Positions 1-6,643 of a DNA stretch of 10,887 nt are shown one piece after another. Every line of letters starts with the position of its first letter. Position 1 is the first letter of the stretch. The DNA comes from JBDTMC01 sp039934475 (GTDB lineage: Bacteria; Acidobacteriota; Terriglobia; Bryobacterales; Bryobacteraceae): assembly GCA_039934475.1 (NCBI GenBank), contig JBDTMC010000261.1:1-10887 (forward strand). Reading direction: 5' to 3'. The position numbers were made by a program, and so were the translations under genes. A model generated the notes under the pieces. The model searched no databases. It was not told the origin of the DNA and saw nothing but the letters and a program-made list of their open reading frames with translations.

Positions 1-13
1 CACTGCTCAGTAA

Positions 14-1135
14 TTACGACCGGGGGAACTGTCTCACCAATGTTGGCACGGAGGGGTTGGCCAGAGCTGCGTCAAGAAAACGCTCCTGAACGCGTAGGGC
101 CACGTTGCGGTCGCCTTCCGGGACAACCCTCGCAAGCCGGCCCAAATCCGGCGGTGTCGCTCCCGCGCCAATAAAGCGCACTCCCACGGCAACGCGGTCG
201 CCTCCCGCGGCGGTAACGGAGCGAACGTCGATGCGCTCGACCACCAGACGCAGACCGGGCACGCCGGGGATGTTGAAGAACGGGCTGACCTCGAAACTCT
301 GCGAAATGATGCCACCAAGCAAGTTTTGCAGGATGAGCGCCAGTGCGGGCAACTGTTCGGGACGCTGGGGTTGAATCAGCGACGCTGGATCAATGGCGAG
401 CGAAGGTGCGCCCTCGGCTGGAAAGGCGGGCAGGTGCACTGACACGTGGATCGCCGCCACCTCGGGATTACCGAGAAACGCGACATCGGCACTCAGCGCG
501 ACAACCAGGCTGAGGGTACCCGTGAGTACGCCGACCACCGTGCGGAGCGGCGTCAGTTGGAGGATCTCGAGGGTGAACGGGACCGACAACAACAGCGCGT
601 CGGTGCCATCAAGGGCGCGCGTACTGAGTGGACCGATCAGGCTAAGCGTTCCGGCGACCCCATCATCGGGAATGTCAGTGAATACGCCGGATAACGCCTT
701 CGCTAATTGCGAGCGCTGTGCGAGTGTGAGCAGCCTTTCAAAAGGGATGCGCTGGGGGATGGTGTTAGTTTGGTGCAGTCCGTTCAACACCTGATCGACA
801 AGCGAGGTGTTGACCGCGGCGATGACGTCGAAGTCATCGGGAGCGAAGCGAAGGGCGACGGTCGGCACGGAGTTGCCACCCGCATGGACCGTCACCTTGG
901 TTTTGGCGGCTATCCGTGCGGCGCGCTGCCGGGTGGTGTCGCTGATGGCGATGCTGGGCCGGGTTTTGCCTATGGCCTTGATGAGTGCAGGAGAGAAAGT
1001 GAACCCTTTCCGCTTCAGTTCACCGATTGGATCCGAGGCTCCGGCGACATTTCCCAGGGCGCGCAGGAGATCTTGCGTGGAACGTAGCTGCGGCATATTC
1101 TCGGGAATTGTACACCTGTAGGTGGCATTCCCCAT
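14..1135 (-). CDS. Uncharacterised 373-aa protein, possibly a lipid-binding (TULIP-like) fold
   Basis: I do not recognise this gene. The frame is complete, ending in TAA at 16-14. The first ATG (1135) gives 373 aa; a second ATG at 1096 gives 360 aa starting MPQLRSTQDL and has a TACAAT box ten bases before it, so the start is uncertain. There is no signal peptide and no clear membrane helix. The chain is rich in Leu, Val, Ala and Pro. A segment near residues 108-130 (a helix-like NTSLVDQVLNGL followed by a Pro-containing strand), beta-rich stretches at about 160-240, and a second helix-plus-strand unit at about 263-325 loosely recall duplicated TULIP/BPI-like lipid-binding domains. This is a guess from pattern, not a family match. 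It lies 42 bp downstream of msrA on the same strand and could be co-transcribed with it. That the gene is real is likely; its function is unknown. Confidence 0.72.
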   Translation of the reverse strand: MGNATYRCTIPENMPQLRSTQDLLRALGNVAGASDPIGELKRKGFTFSPALIKAIGKTRPSIAISDTTRQRAARIAAKTKVTVHAGGNSVPTVALRFAPDDFDVIAAVNTSLVDQVLNGLHQTNTIPQRIPFERLLTLAQRSQLAKALSGVFTDIPDDGVAGTLSLIGPLSTRALDGTDALLLSVPFTLEILQLTPLRTVVGVLTGTLSLVVALSADVAFLGNPEVAAIHVSVHLPAFPAEGAPSLAIDPASLIQPQRPEQLPALALILQNLLGGIISQSFEVSPFFNIPGVPGLRLVVERIDVRSVTAAGGDRVAVGVRFIGAGATPPDLGRLARVVPEGDRNVALRVQERFLDAALANPSVPTLVRQFPRS

Positions 1136-1177
1136 CCCACTCTTACGCGGCAGCTGAATTGGCTCAATGCGGCCAAA

Positions 1178-1717
1178 TCAGGCGGTCTGCTTACGCTTCT
1201 GCGCGAACTTATCGCGGAACTTCAAAACCTTTGGCGCGACTACATACGAGCAGTAACCCTGATTCGGATTGTCACGGAAGTAGTTCTGGTGGTAATCCTC
1301 GGCGGCGTAGAATTCCACGGCCGGAGTGACCTCGGTGACGATGGGGCTCTTGAAGGCGTCGGCGATTTCGCGGATGATTTCCTCTGCCGTCTGACGCTGC
1401 GCCTCAGAGTGGTAGAAGATGGCCGAGCGATATTGCGTGCCGACATCGTTGCCCTGACGGTTCAACGTGGTGGGGTCGTGGATGACGAAGAAGACTTCCA
1501 GCAGTTCGCGGAAGGAGGTGACAGCGGGATCGAATTCGATTTGAACCACTTCGGCGTGACCGGTAGTTCCGCTGCACACGGCTTTGTAAGTCGGGTTCTT
1601 GCCCGGGCCGCCCATGTAACCGCTGATGACGCCATGGACACCTTCCATCTCTGTGTAGACCGCTTCCAGACACCAAAAGCATCCCCCGGCAAGGGTGGCA
1701 ATTTCTGAGTTCGACAT
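1178..1717 (-). CDS. msrA: Peptide-methionine (S)-S-oxide reductase MsrA
   Basis: The product reduces methionine-S-sulfoxide, free or in proteins, back to methionine using thioredoxin; it is a cytoplasmic repair enzyme for oxidative damage. The 179-aa protein has the family hallmark GGCFWC at residues 11-16, with catalytic Cys13. The conserved CSGTTGHAEVV block begins at Cys48, a DYHQNYF motif follows near the C-terminus, and the resolving-cysteine motif GYCS contains Cys156. The length is normal for a stand-alone MsrA with no MsrB fusion. The start is the ATG at 1717, placing the active site close to the N-terminus as usual. The frame stays open upstream to 1990, but that part runs antisense through the neighbouring dehydrogenase and is not MsrA-like. 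A GGGAAG sequence precedes the ATG by a few bases and may be a weak ribosome binding site. The gene is divergent from the GMC gene and is followed by the 373-aa unknown. Confidence 0.96.
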   Translation of the reverse strand: MSNSEIATLAGGCFWCLEAVYTEMEGVHGVISGYMGGPGKNPTYKAVCSGTTGHAEVVQIEFDPAVTSFRELLEVFFVIHDPTTLNRQGNDVGTQYRSAIFYHSEAQRQTAEEIIREIADAFKSPIVTEVTPAVEFYAAEDYHQNYFRDNPNQGYCSYVVAPKVLKFRDKFAQKRKQTA

Positions 1718-1726
1718 GGTCTTCCC

Positions 1727-1734
1727 AAGGTAGC
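1727..1734 (-). promoter_or_regulatory. Possible extended -10 element for msrA
   Basis: On the minus strand the sequence reads TGCTACCTT just before msrA, matching the extended -10 form TGn-TAnnnT. It predicts a transcript start about three bases before the ATG at 1717. The 9-mer CTTGCTACC at this site recurs before the desaturase gene at 4987-4995. No clear -35 element is visible, and the consensus is loose enough to occur by chance. Confidence 0.3.
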
Positions 1735-1759
1735 AAGGCGGGCCGCAGCCCGTCAGGCT

Positions 1760-1765
1760 TATACT
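1760..1765 (+). promoter_or_regulatory. -10-like box TATACT before the GMC dehydrogenase
   Basis: TATACT differs from TATAAT by one base. Standard -10 geometry places the transcript start at about 1772, one base before the ATG at 1773, which predicts a leaderless mRNA. The region 17 bp upstream is GC-rich and has no convincing -35 hexamer. The same TATACT box precedes uvrB at nearly the same distance from its ATG. Confidence 0.42.
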
Positions 1766-1772
1766 CGTGAGG

Positions 1773-3419
1773 ATGCAGGCGAATTCCGGGAATACAACTT
1801 TTGACGCGATCGTTGTGGGATCGGGTGCGACGGGAGGCTGGGCAGCGAAACAGCTTACCGAAGCGGGGTTGACTGTGGCGATGCTGGAGGCGGGTCCGAA
1901 GATCACGCCGAAGGACTTCAGCGAGCATGTCGAGAGTTGGAAGATGCCGTATCTGGGCATGTCCCCGAAGATCTTGAAAGACCGTCCCATCCAGGGACAG
2001 GTCTACGCTTGCCGCGAGACAAACTACCAGTGGTTCGTCAACGACTTCGAGAACCCGTACGTTCAGGAGAAGCCGTTTAATTGGATCCGGCAGCGGGTAC
2101 TGGGCGGGCGCAGCTTAAGCTGGGGCCGGCAGAGCTATCGCCATGGCGACATCGATTTCAAGGCAGCCAGCCACGATGGCTACGGCGACGACTGGCCGGT
2201 GGATTATGCCGAGATGAAGCCCTACTACGAAACGGTGGAACGGTTCGTTGGGATCAGTGGTTCCGAGGAGGGACTGCCGCAGCTTCCGGATAGTATTTTC
2301 CAGCCCCCGATGGAGATGACGTGCGGTGAATTGGAACTGCGCAAGGCAGTGAAGGCGAAGTTCAACCGCACGGTGACCATTGGCCGCGTGGCGATTCTAA
2401 CGCGCCCGCTGAATGGACGGCAGCCGTGCCACTATTGTGGTCCTTGCGAGCAGGGGTGCTCGACATTTTCGTATTATTCGAGCCCGTGGACGACGATTGC
2501 CGCGGCGCAGAAAACGGGCCGGCTTACGCTGATCACCGATGCGGTGGTGTCGCGCGTGGCGACAAAAGACGGCAAGGCGTCGGCAGTGGAATACCTTGAT
2601 CGCAATACGCGCGAATTGCACGAAGTGCGGGCGAAGGTTGTCGTGCTCTGCGCGTCCACGCTGGAGTCCACGCGGTTGTTGATGAATTCCAACATCTGCA
2701 ATAACAACGACGCGCTCGGCCATTACCTGATGGATCACATCTACGAAGGCGGGGCCGGCGGTACGATGCCGATTGCGGAGGCGCGGGCTTGGGCTGGTCC
2801 CCCGCGGCGGCCGAATGGCATCTACATCCCGCGCTTCCGCAACATCACGGAGAAGACCACCAACGGATTCATCCGCGGCTACGGCTACCAGGGTGGGAGT
2901 TCGCCATCCTTCCGTTTCGACGCTCCCGGCTTTGGCGCAAAGTACAAGGACGCCGTGCGCAGTGGCTACTGGGACATCGGGATGACGGCATGGGGCGAAT
3001 GTCTCGCCCGCAAGGAAAACTACGTCACCCTGGATAAGGACAAGGTGGACGCGTGGGGCATTCCGATTCTCCGGGTCCACGCCGATTGGAGCGACAACGA
3101 GAAGAAGCTGTGGGAGGACGGACGGCAGCAGGCCGCGGAGATGCTGGAAGCGGCCGGAGCGAAGAACGTGCACGTCACCGGACAGATGTCGGTACCGGGG
3201 TTCTGTATTCATGAGGTGGGCACGGCGCGCATGGGGAATGACCCGCAGACAAGTGTGCTGAACAAGTATTGCCAGACTCACGAAGTGGAGAATCTGTTTG
3301 TCACCGATGGCGCCGCTTGGGTTTCGATTGGATGCCAGAATCCTACGCTGACGATGATGGCGTTGACGGTGAGAGCTTGCGATTATATCGTGAGAGAGTA
3401 TTCGAAGAAGGTCGCTTAG
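1773..3419 (+). CDS. GMC-family FAD-dependent oxidoreductase with a CX2CX2CX3C motif
   Basis: This is a flavoprotein dehydrogenase or oxidase of the glucose-methanol-choline family, which oxidises alcohols or sugars; the actual substrate cannot be read from the sequence. The 548-aa product has the N-terminal FAD-binding motif GSGATGG at residues 16-22, ending its first strand at an acidic residue (MLEAG). The GMC C-terminal domain has the active-site His480 in CIHEVGTARMG and Asn523 in CQNPTLTMMAL. Between them, Cys219, Cys222, Cys225 and Cys229 form a CX2CX2CX3C pattern of the ferredoxin type. FAD-glucose dehydrogenase alpha subunits carry a 3Fe-4S cluster in a comparable region, so electron transfer to an external acceptor rather than O2 is plausible. 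No Tat or Sec signal is seen, and no cytochrome or small subunit is adjacent. A GTG at 1767 could add two residues; ATG 1773 is preferred because of the TATACT box. Its stop interlocks with that of the convergent gene. Confidence 0.92.
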   Translation: MQANSGNTTFDAIVVGSGATGGWAAKQLTEAGLTVAMLEAGPKITPKDFSEHVESWKMPYLGMSPKILKDRPIQGQVYACRETNYQWFVNDFENPYVQEKPFNWIRQRVLGGRSLSWGRQSYRHGDIDFKAASHDGYGDDWPVDYAEMKPYYETVERFVGISGSEEGLPQLPDSIFQPPMEMTCGELELRKAVKAKFNRTVTIGRVAILTRPLNGRQPCHYCGPCEQGCSTFSYYSSPWTTIAAAQKTGRLTLITDAVVSRVATKDGKASAVEYLDRNTRELHEVRAKVVVLCASTLESTRLLMNSNICNNNDALGHYLMDHIYEGGAGGTMPIAEARAWAGPPRRPNGIYIPRFRNITEKTTNGFIRGYGYQGGSSPSFRFDAPGFGAKYKDAVRSGYWDIGMTAWGECLARKENYVTLDKDKVDAWGIPILRVHADWSDNEKKLWEDGRQQAAEMLEAAGAKNVHVTGQMSVPGFCIHEVGTARMGNDPQTSVLNKYCQTHEVENLFVTDGAAWVSIGCQNPTLTMMALTVRACDYIVREYSKKVA

Positions 3420-4078
3420 CGGGACCGTTTGGCGTAGGGAAGCCAGAGTAGCGCGAACAGCAACAGGGCCACACCTGCGGTGACGAAGAGGTAAGTGGGC
3501 CACGGGCCAAAGAAGTCTACTGGTGTGGCTCCGGCGGGCTTACGGCAGAGGAACATGTAGTTCGTCTTGTAGACCGTGTTGAAGACACCCACGAACAACG
3601 CCCAGGCGATGACGGCGCTGAAGGCTTTCGCGACGCTCCACGGCCGCGGACGCTTCTGTTTCGTCCACACCAGGTAGAGCACCCCGACAACGACACCGCC
3701 GTGCGCGATGAAGAACTGGACACTGGAAAGCGACCACAACGGGGCGAAGAGTTCCGGGGTGATGCACGTCATTCCTGCGCCGGCCAAGCCAAGGTAGTAG
3801 ACGATGTCGAACAGCTCATCCGAGTTCGCCAATAGCATCGCGATGGTCATCCACAGCGTGAAGTCGGAGAGTTGAAGCGGCAGCGCGTCGGGAAAGCGCA
3901 TCCACCCGTGAATGGCGCGGTCGGCGTAGGAGACGATTTCATTCGCGGCCAGGCAGAGCGCGATCCCTTTGCGGATCGCGCTCCGTGAGCCCAAGGCCGA
4001 TAGGGCGGCGGCGGTAAGAGGAATGGCGGCGAGGATGAGGAAATGCCCGGCGCTGAAGACGCCGTAATCCTGCGCCAT
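3416..4078 (-). CDS. TIGR02206/YwaF-type integral membrane protein
   Basis: The 220-aa product is a polytopic membrane protein with about six or seven hydrophobic segments, roughly at residues 11-30, 37-53, 66-84, 88-107, 117-138, 150-169 and 193-214. Motifs typical of the TIGR02206 (TP0381/YwaF) family are visible: LPLQLSDF at about 66-73 before a helix, YYLGLAGAG at about 94-102, FFIAHGG at about 122-128, and KTNYMFL at about 171-177 followed by a KP pair. The biochemical role of this family is not established. The ATG shares its A (4078) with the TAA stop of the upstream FAH-family gene, giving TAATG, so translation is probably coupled. The 3' end overlaps the convergent GMC gene by four bases. 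The family call is made from remembered motifs. Confidence 0.8.
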   Translation of the reverse strand: MAQDYGVFSAGHFLILAAIPLTAAALSALGSRSAIRKGIALCLAANEIVSYADRAIHGWMRFPDALPLQLSDFTLWMTIAMLLANSDELFDIVYYLGLAGAGMTCITPELFAPLWSLSSVQFFIAHGGVVVGVLYLVWTKQKRPRPWSVAKAFSAVIAWALFVGVFNTVYKTNYMFLCRKPAGATPVDFFGPWPTYLFVTAGVALLLFALLWLPYAKRSR

Positions 4079-4929
4079 TATTCCGCTACGACAGGATTCG
4101 TCAGTTCTCCCAAACCCTCAATGCGCACCGTCACCTGGTCGCCGGCCAGCAACCAGCGCGGCGGCTTGCGAGCCAAGCCGACACCGGCCGGTGTTCCCGT
4201 GGATACCACGTCACCCGGCTCCAGGGTAACCACGCTCGAGATGTATTCCACAAGATCCGGAATACGGAAAATCAGTTCGCGCGTGTTGGAGCTCTGCAGG
4301 GTTTCGCCGTTGATGGCGAGGCTGATGTCGAGGGCGTGCGGGTCGGCAATCTCGTCGGCCGTAACCAACCAGGGACCCATGGGCGCAAAAGTGTCGAAAG
4401 TCTTTCCCATCAGCCACTGTGTCGTTGCCATCTGGAAATCGCGGGCACTGACGTCGTTGACGATGGTGTACCCGGCTACGTGCTGCTGCCAGTTGGCCGC
4501 CGGGATACGGCGGCCGCCCGTTCCGATCACGAAGGCGAACTCCGCCTCGTAGTCGGGCTTAATGGAATTGGCGGGCAGAACGATCGCGTCGCCGGGAGCG
4601 ATCACCACGTTGGGGAACTTATTGAAGATGGTCGGCACCTTGGGGATCTCCATCTTCGTCTCCATGGCGTGGTCGCGGTAGTTCAAACCGACGCAGATGA
4701 ATTTGGGCGGGCGCGGAATCGGCGCCAGCAGTTTGACGGCATCCGGATTGAGACCTTCCGCCGTAGAAGCAGCATGGGTCCGAATGCGAGAGAGGGCCTC
4801 CTGGCCGCCGGCAAGCACGGATAGGATGTCGGCGTAGCCGGCGGCGGCAAGGGAAACAATAAGACCGTCCTGGCGCAGCATGCCGGGCTCCGGCGAGCGG
4901 CCGGGCCGCTGAAAAGTGAGCAGTCGCAT
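4078..4929 (-). CDS. Fumarylacetoacetate hydrolase (FAH) family protein
   Basis: This is a metal-dependent FAH-fold enzyme. Members hydrolyse, hydrate, isomerise or decarboxylate beta-keto acids such as acylpyruvates, or cleave ureidoglycolate; the specific substrate is not clear here. The 283-aa protein has a small N-terminal domain (about 1-65), then the core starting with FICVGLNYRDH (77-87). The likely divalent-metal ligands are Glu128 and Glu130 in the YEAEFAFVIG stretch and Asp159 in VNDVSARD. The C-terminal signature GDVVSTGTPAGVG is present. All key residues appear intact. ATG 4929 is chosen because MRLLTF is a typical family N-terminus and a -10-like box sits right before it; a TTG at 4935 would add two residues. 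It forms a two-gene unit with the TIGR02206 protein through a TAATG overlap and is divergent from the desaturase. Confidence 0.93.
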   Translation of the reverse strand: MRLLTFQRPGRSPEPGMLRQDGLIVSLAAAGYADILSVLAGGQEALSRIRTHAASTAEGLNPDAVKLLAPIPRPPKFICVGLNYRDHAMETKMEIPKVPTIFNKFPNVVIAPGDAIVLPANSIKPDYEAEFAFVIGTGGRRIPAANWQQHVAGYTIVNDVSARDFQMATTQWLMGKTFDTFAPMGPWLVTADEIADPHALDISLAINGETLQSSNTRELIFRIPDLVEYISSVVTLEPGDVVSTGTPAGVGLARKPPRWLLAGDQVTVRIEGLGELTNPVVAE

Positions 4930-4935
4930 GCACAA

Positions 4936-4941
4936 AGCTTA
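4936..4941 (-). promoter_or_regulatory. -10-like box before the FAH-family gene
   Basis: The minus strand reads TAAGCT, a TAnnnT match, six bases before the ATG at 4929. Normal -10 spacing would put the transcript start on the A of that ATG. No Shine-Dalgarno sequence and no recognisable -35 hexamer are present. The match is loose and rests mainly on its position resembling other genes in the window. Confidence 0.3.
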
Positions 4942-4989
4942 ACGCGCCGGCCGCCTCGCGCGCGATAAACCTCCCTGAAACATTTGCTT

Positions 4990-4997
4990 GCTACCAT
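4990..4997 (+). promoter_or_regulatory. Possible extended -10 element for the desaturase gene
   Basis: The sequence begins at base 4989 as TGCTACCAT, fitting TGn-TAnnnT, and predicts a transcript start near 5004, leaving a leader of about five bases before ATG 5009. The CTTGCTACC core is shared with the msrA upstream region. No good -35 box is seen. Confidence 0.28.
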
Positions 4998-5008
4998 GTT
5001 GGCGAGTT

Positions 5009-5725
5009 ATGAGCATCTATCTTGTCGCACTCATCACACTGGCAATCCTGCAGATCTCGGTTCTCTGGACAACAATCTATCTGCATCGGGGACTCACGCA
5101 CAAAGGGCTGGAATTGCATCCTGCCCTGGCGTTGCTGGCTCACTTGCACGTCGCCGTTTTCCTCGGGATTGCGCCTCGGGAGTGGGTAGCGGTGCATCGC
5201 AAGCACCATCACTTCTCCGATCAGGAAGGCGATCCTCACAGCCCGCGCATCTACGGGCTGTGGCAGGTGCTGTTCGGCAATGTCTTCTACTACGGGCGTG
5301 AGGCGGCGAATAAAGCGACCGTGGAGAAGTACACGCCAGACTACAAGCCGGACATCATCGACAAAGCGCGCATTCTGCACTCAGGCCTGATTTGGGGTTC
5401 CATTACGTTTGTGGCGATGTTCGGGTGGAAGGTCGGACTGGCGGCATTCGCGTTCCACGCGGTAGCCTATATATTGCTGAACTCAGCCATCAACAGCGTG
5501 TGTCATATAGTGGGTTACCGGAATTTCAACAATTTGGCCACCAACCTGCAAGTGCTGGCGCTGTTTACGGGCGGCGAAGGATTGCACAACAACCACCACG
5601 AGTATCCGACTTCGGCGCGGTTTGCAGTGCTGCGTTCGGAGGTGGATCCGGCGTGGCCCCTGATTTGGATGCTGGAACGCTTTCGACTGGCGCGCATCAA
5701 TCGCGTAGCACTGGCAAAGGCTTAA
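5009..5725 (+). CDS. Membrane fatty acid desaturase, acyl-CoA/acyl-lipid delta-9 type
   Basis: This is an integral-membrane di-iron desaturase that introduces a cis double bond into acyl chains using O2 and reducing equivalents, lowering membrane lipid melting temperature. The 238-aa protein carries three histidine boxes: HRGLTH (26-31), HRKHH (63-67) and HNNHH (193-197). The first two are close together, as in the stearoyl-CoA/DesC group. Hydrophobic helices lie at about residues 2-24, 39-56, 123-140 and 143-160. It is short compared with eukaryotic enzymes and has no cytochrome b5 domain, so an external electron donor is needed; none is encoded nearby. An upstream TTG (4988) is in frame but would add a non-family stretch, so ATG 5009 is used. 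The YihY gene follows after 12 bp on the same strand, probably as one transcription unit. Confidence 0.93.
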   Translation: MSIYLVALITLAILQISVLWTTIYLHRGLTHKGLELHPALALLAHLHVAVFLGIAPREWVAVHRKHHHFSDQEGDPHSPRIYGLWQVLFGNVFYYGREAANKATVEKYTPDYKPDIIDKARILHSGLIWGSITFVAMFGWKVGLAAFAFHAVAYILLNSAINSVCHIVGYRNFNNLATNLQVLALFTGGEGLHNNHHEYPTSARFAVLRSEVDPAWPLIWMLERFRLARINRVALAKA

Positions 5726-5737
5726 GAACCAATTCCC

Positions 5738-6613
5738 ATGGGCAAGGACGCAAGCCTATCGGACTTCGAAAACTGGGTGGCCCAGGTGGGCCGGCGGCTG
5801 TGGCGCGCGTTTGTGGGCGCCTATGACGACAATGCGTTCGGCTTTGCCAAGGGCGCCGCGTACTCGGCACTGCTCGCTTTTTTCCCTGTACTGGCGACGC
5901 TGGCGGCAATCTTGGTTCACGCCAACGCGGCGGCAGTGTCCCGAAGCATATCGAATTTTCTCTTCGAAGTTGTTCCGCCCGGAACGGAAGAACTGGTAGT
6001 GAAGAACCTTTTGGTGGTGGGCGCGCGCCCCATGTCGCTGCTGGTGAGCGCGACACTACTTTCGGCATGGGCTGCTTCGGGCGTGATGATGAGCATGATG
6101 GAAGGCTTCCACGCCGCCTATCGAATTCCAGATACGCGCAGTTTCCTGAAGAAACGTGGCACTGCGATCCTGCTGGTGTTCTTAGCAGTGCTACCGGCCG
6201 TAGGTGCTTCCGCGCTGATGCTGGCGGGCCAACGGGCGGAACGGAGCCTGCTGCGCTGGCTGGGCGTTTTAGGGCTGTCGCAGGAGTTGCACGGATGGCT
6301 GGCCTTCCTTGGCTTTGTAGTGCGTTACAGCATCGCATTCGCGGCGGTAGTGCTGGTTACGGCGTGCCTATACTCGCTGGGGGTTCAGAAGCACAGACCG
6401 TTTCGCCGCGTATGGCCGGGCGCGACTGTGGCAACTGTCTTGTGGCTGGCGGCTACGCTGATTTTCAGTTGGTACGTGCGGAACATCGCCAACTACAACG
6501 TGATGTACGGAAGTGTGGGTGCGGTGATCGCGCTGCTGGTATGGATGTTCGTGCTTGCCGTAGTGGCGCTGATCGGATGCGAATACAACGCCGAGGAAGA
6601 GCGCGGAGGCTAG
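5738..6613 (+). CDS. YihY/virulence factor BrkB family membrane protein
   Basis: The 291-aa product is an inner-membrane protein of the YihY/UPF0761 family (historically annotated BrkB or ribonuclease BN). The ribonuclease label is a known misattribution, and the molecular role is unsettled. About six membrane helices can be placed near residues 38-61, 98-120, 142-164, 187-213, 226-246 and 255-281. Family landmarks include the GAAYSALLAFFPVLATL first helix, the WAASGVMMSMMEGFHAAY segment, and a final YNVMYGSVGAVIALLVWM block leading into an acidic C-terminus. The start is the ATG 12 bp after the desaturase stop. There is no clear Shine-Dalgarno sequence. Its own stop codon overlaps the likely -35 region of uvrB, so the unit ends right where the next promoter begins. 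Confidence 0.93.
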   Translation: MGKDASLSDFENWVAQVGRRLWRAFVGAYDDNAFGFAKGAAYSALLAFFPVLATLAAILVHANAAAVSRSISNFLFEVVPPGTEELVVKNLLVVGARPMSLLVSATLLSAWAASGVMMSMMEGFHAAYRIPDTRSFLKKRGTAILLVFLAVLPAVGASALMLAGQRAERSLLRWLGVLGLSQELHGWLAFLGFVVRYSIAFAAVVLVTACLYSLGVQKHRPFRRVWPGATVATVLWLAATLIFSWYVRNIANYNVMYGSVGAVIALLVWMFVLAVVALIGCEYNAEEERGG

Positions 6614-6638
6614 ACAAAGAAAGCCCGCTGAGTATACT
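6611..6638 (+). promoter_or_regulatory. uvrB promoter (TAGACA-16 bp-TATACT)
   Basis: TAGACA at 6611-6616 is one base from TTGACA. Sixteen bases later TATACT (6633-6638) is one base from TATAAT. This is the best sigma-70-type promoter in the window. Its predicted transcript start (about 6645) falls on the uvrB ATG at 6644, so the message should be leaderless; no Shine-Dalgarno sequence is present. The -35 box includes the yihY stop codon. No E. coli-type LexA operator is visible around it. Confidence 0.62.
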
Positions 6639-6643
6639 GGACT

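Noticed and set aside
393..794. Plus-strand frames within the 373-aa unknown gene
   Set aside because: Several overlapping short frames exist on the plus strand, but their Ser/Arg/Thr-rich composition looks non-coding, whereas the minus-strand frame is long, complete and has regular hydrophobic patterning.
1718..1990. Upstream in-frame extension of msrA that would give a 270-aa protein
   Set aside because: The extra 91 residues run antisense through the start of the GMC gene and have no MsrA similarity; the catalytic motif is normally near the N-terminus, fitting ATG 1717.
2397..3503. Long antisense frame (368 aa) opposite the GMC oxidoreductase
   Set aside because: Its Arg/His/Pro-rich composition is typical of a shadow frame opposite GC-rich coding sequence, and the plus-strand gene has complete family motifs.
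4988..5008. TTG 4988 as the desaturase start
   Set aside because: It adds seven residues atypical of the family, and the ATG at 5009 begins directly with the first membrane helix.
5697..6338. Antisense frame of 213 aa opposite yihY
   Set aside because: It has a low-complexity Ser/Pro/Arg-rich shadow composition, and the yihY frame has clear membrane helices and family motifs.
6614..6643. LexA/SOS operator before uvrB
   Set aside because: No E. coli-type CTG-N10-CAG or Gram-positive-type palindrome is visible between yihY and uvrB; a lineage-specific operator cannot be excluded.
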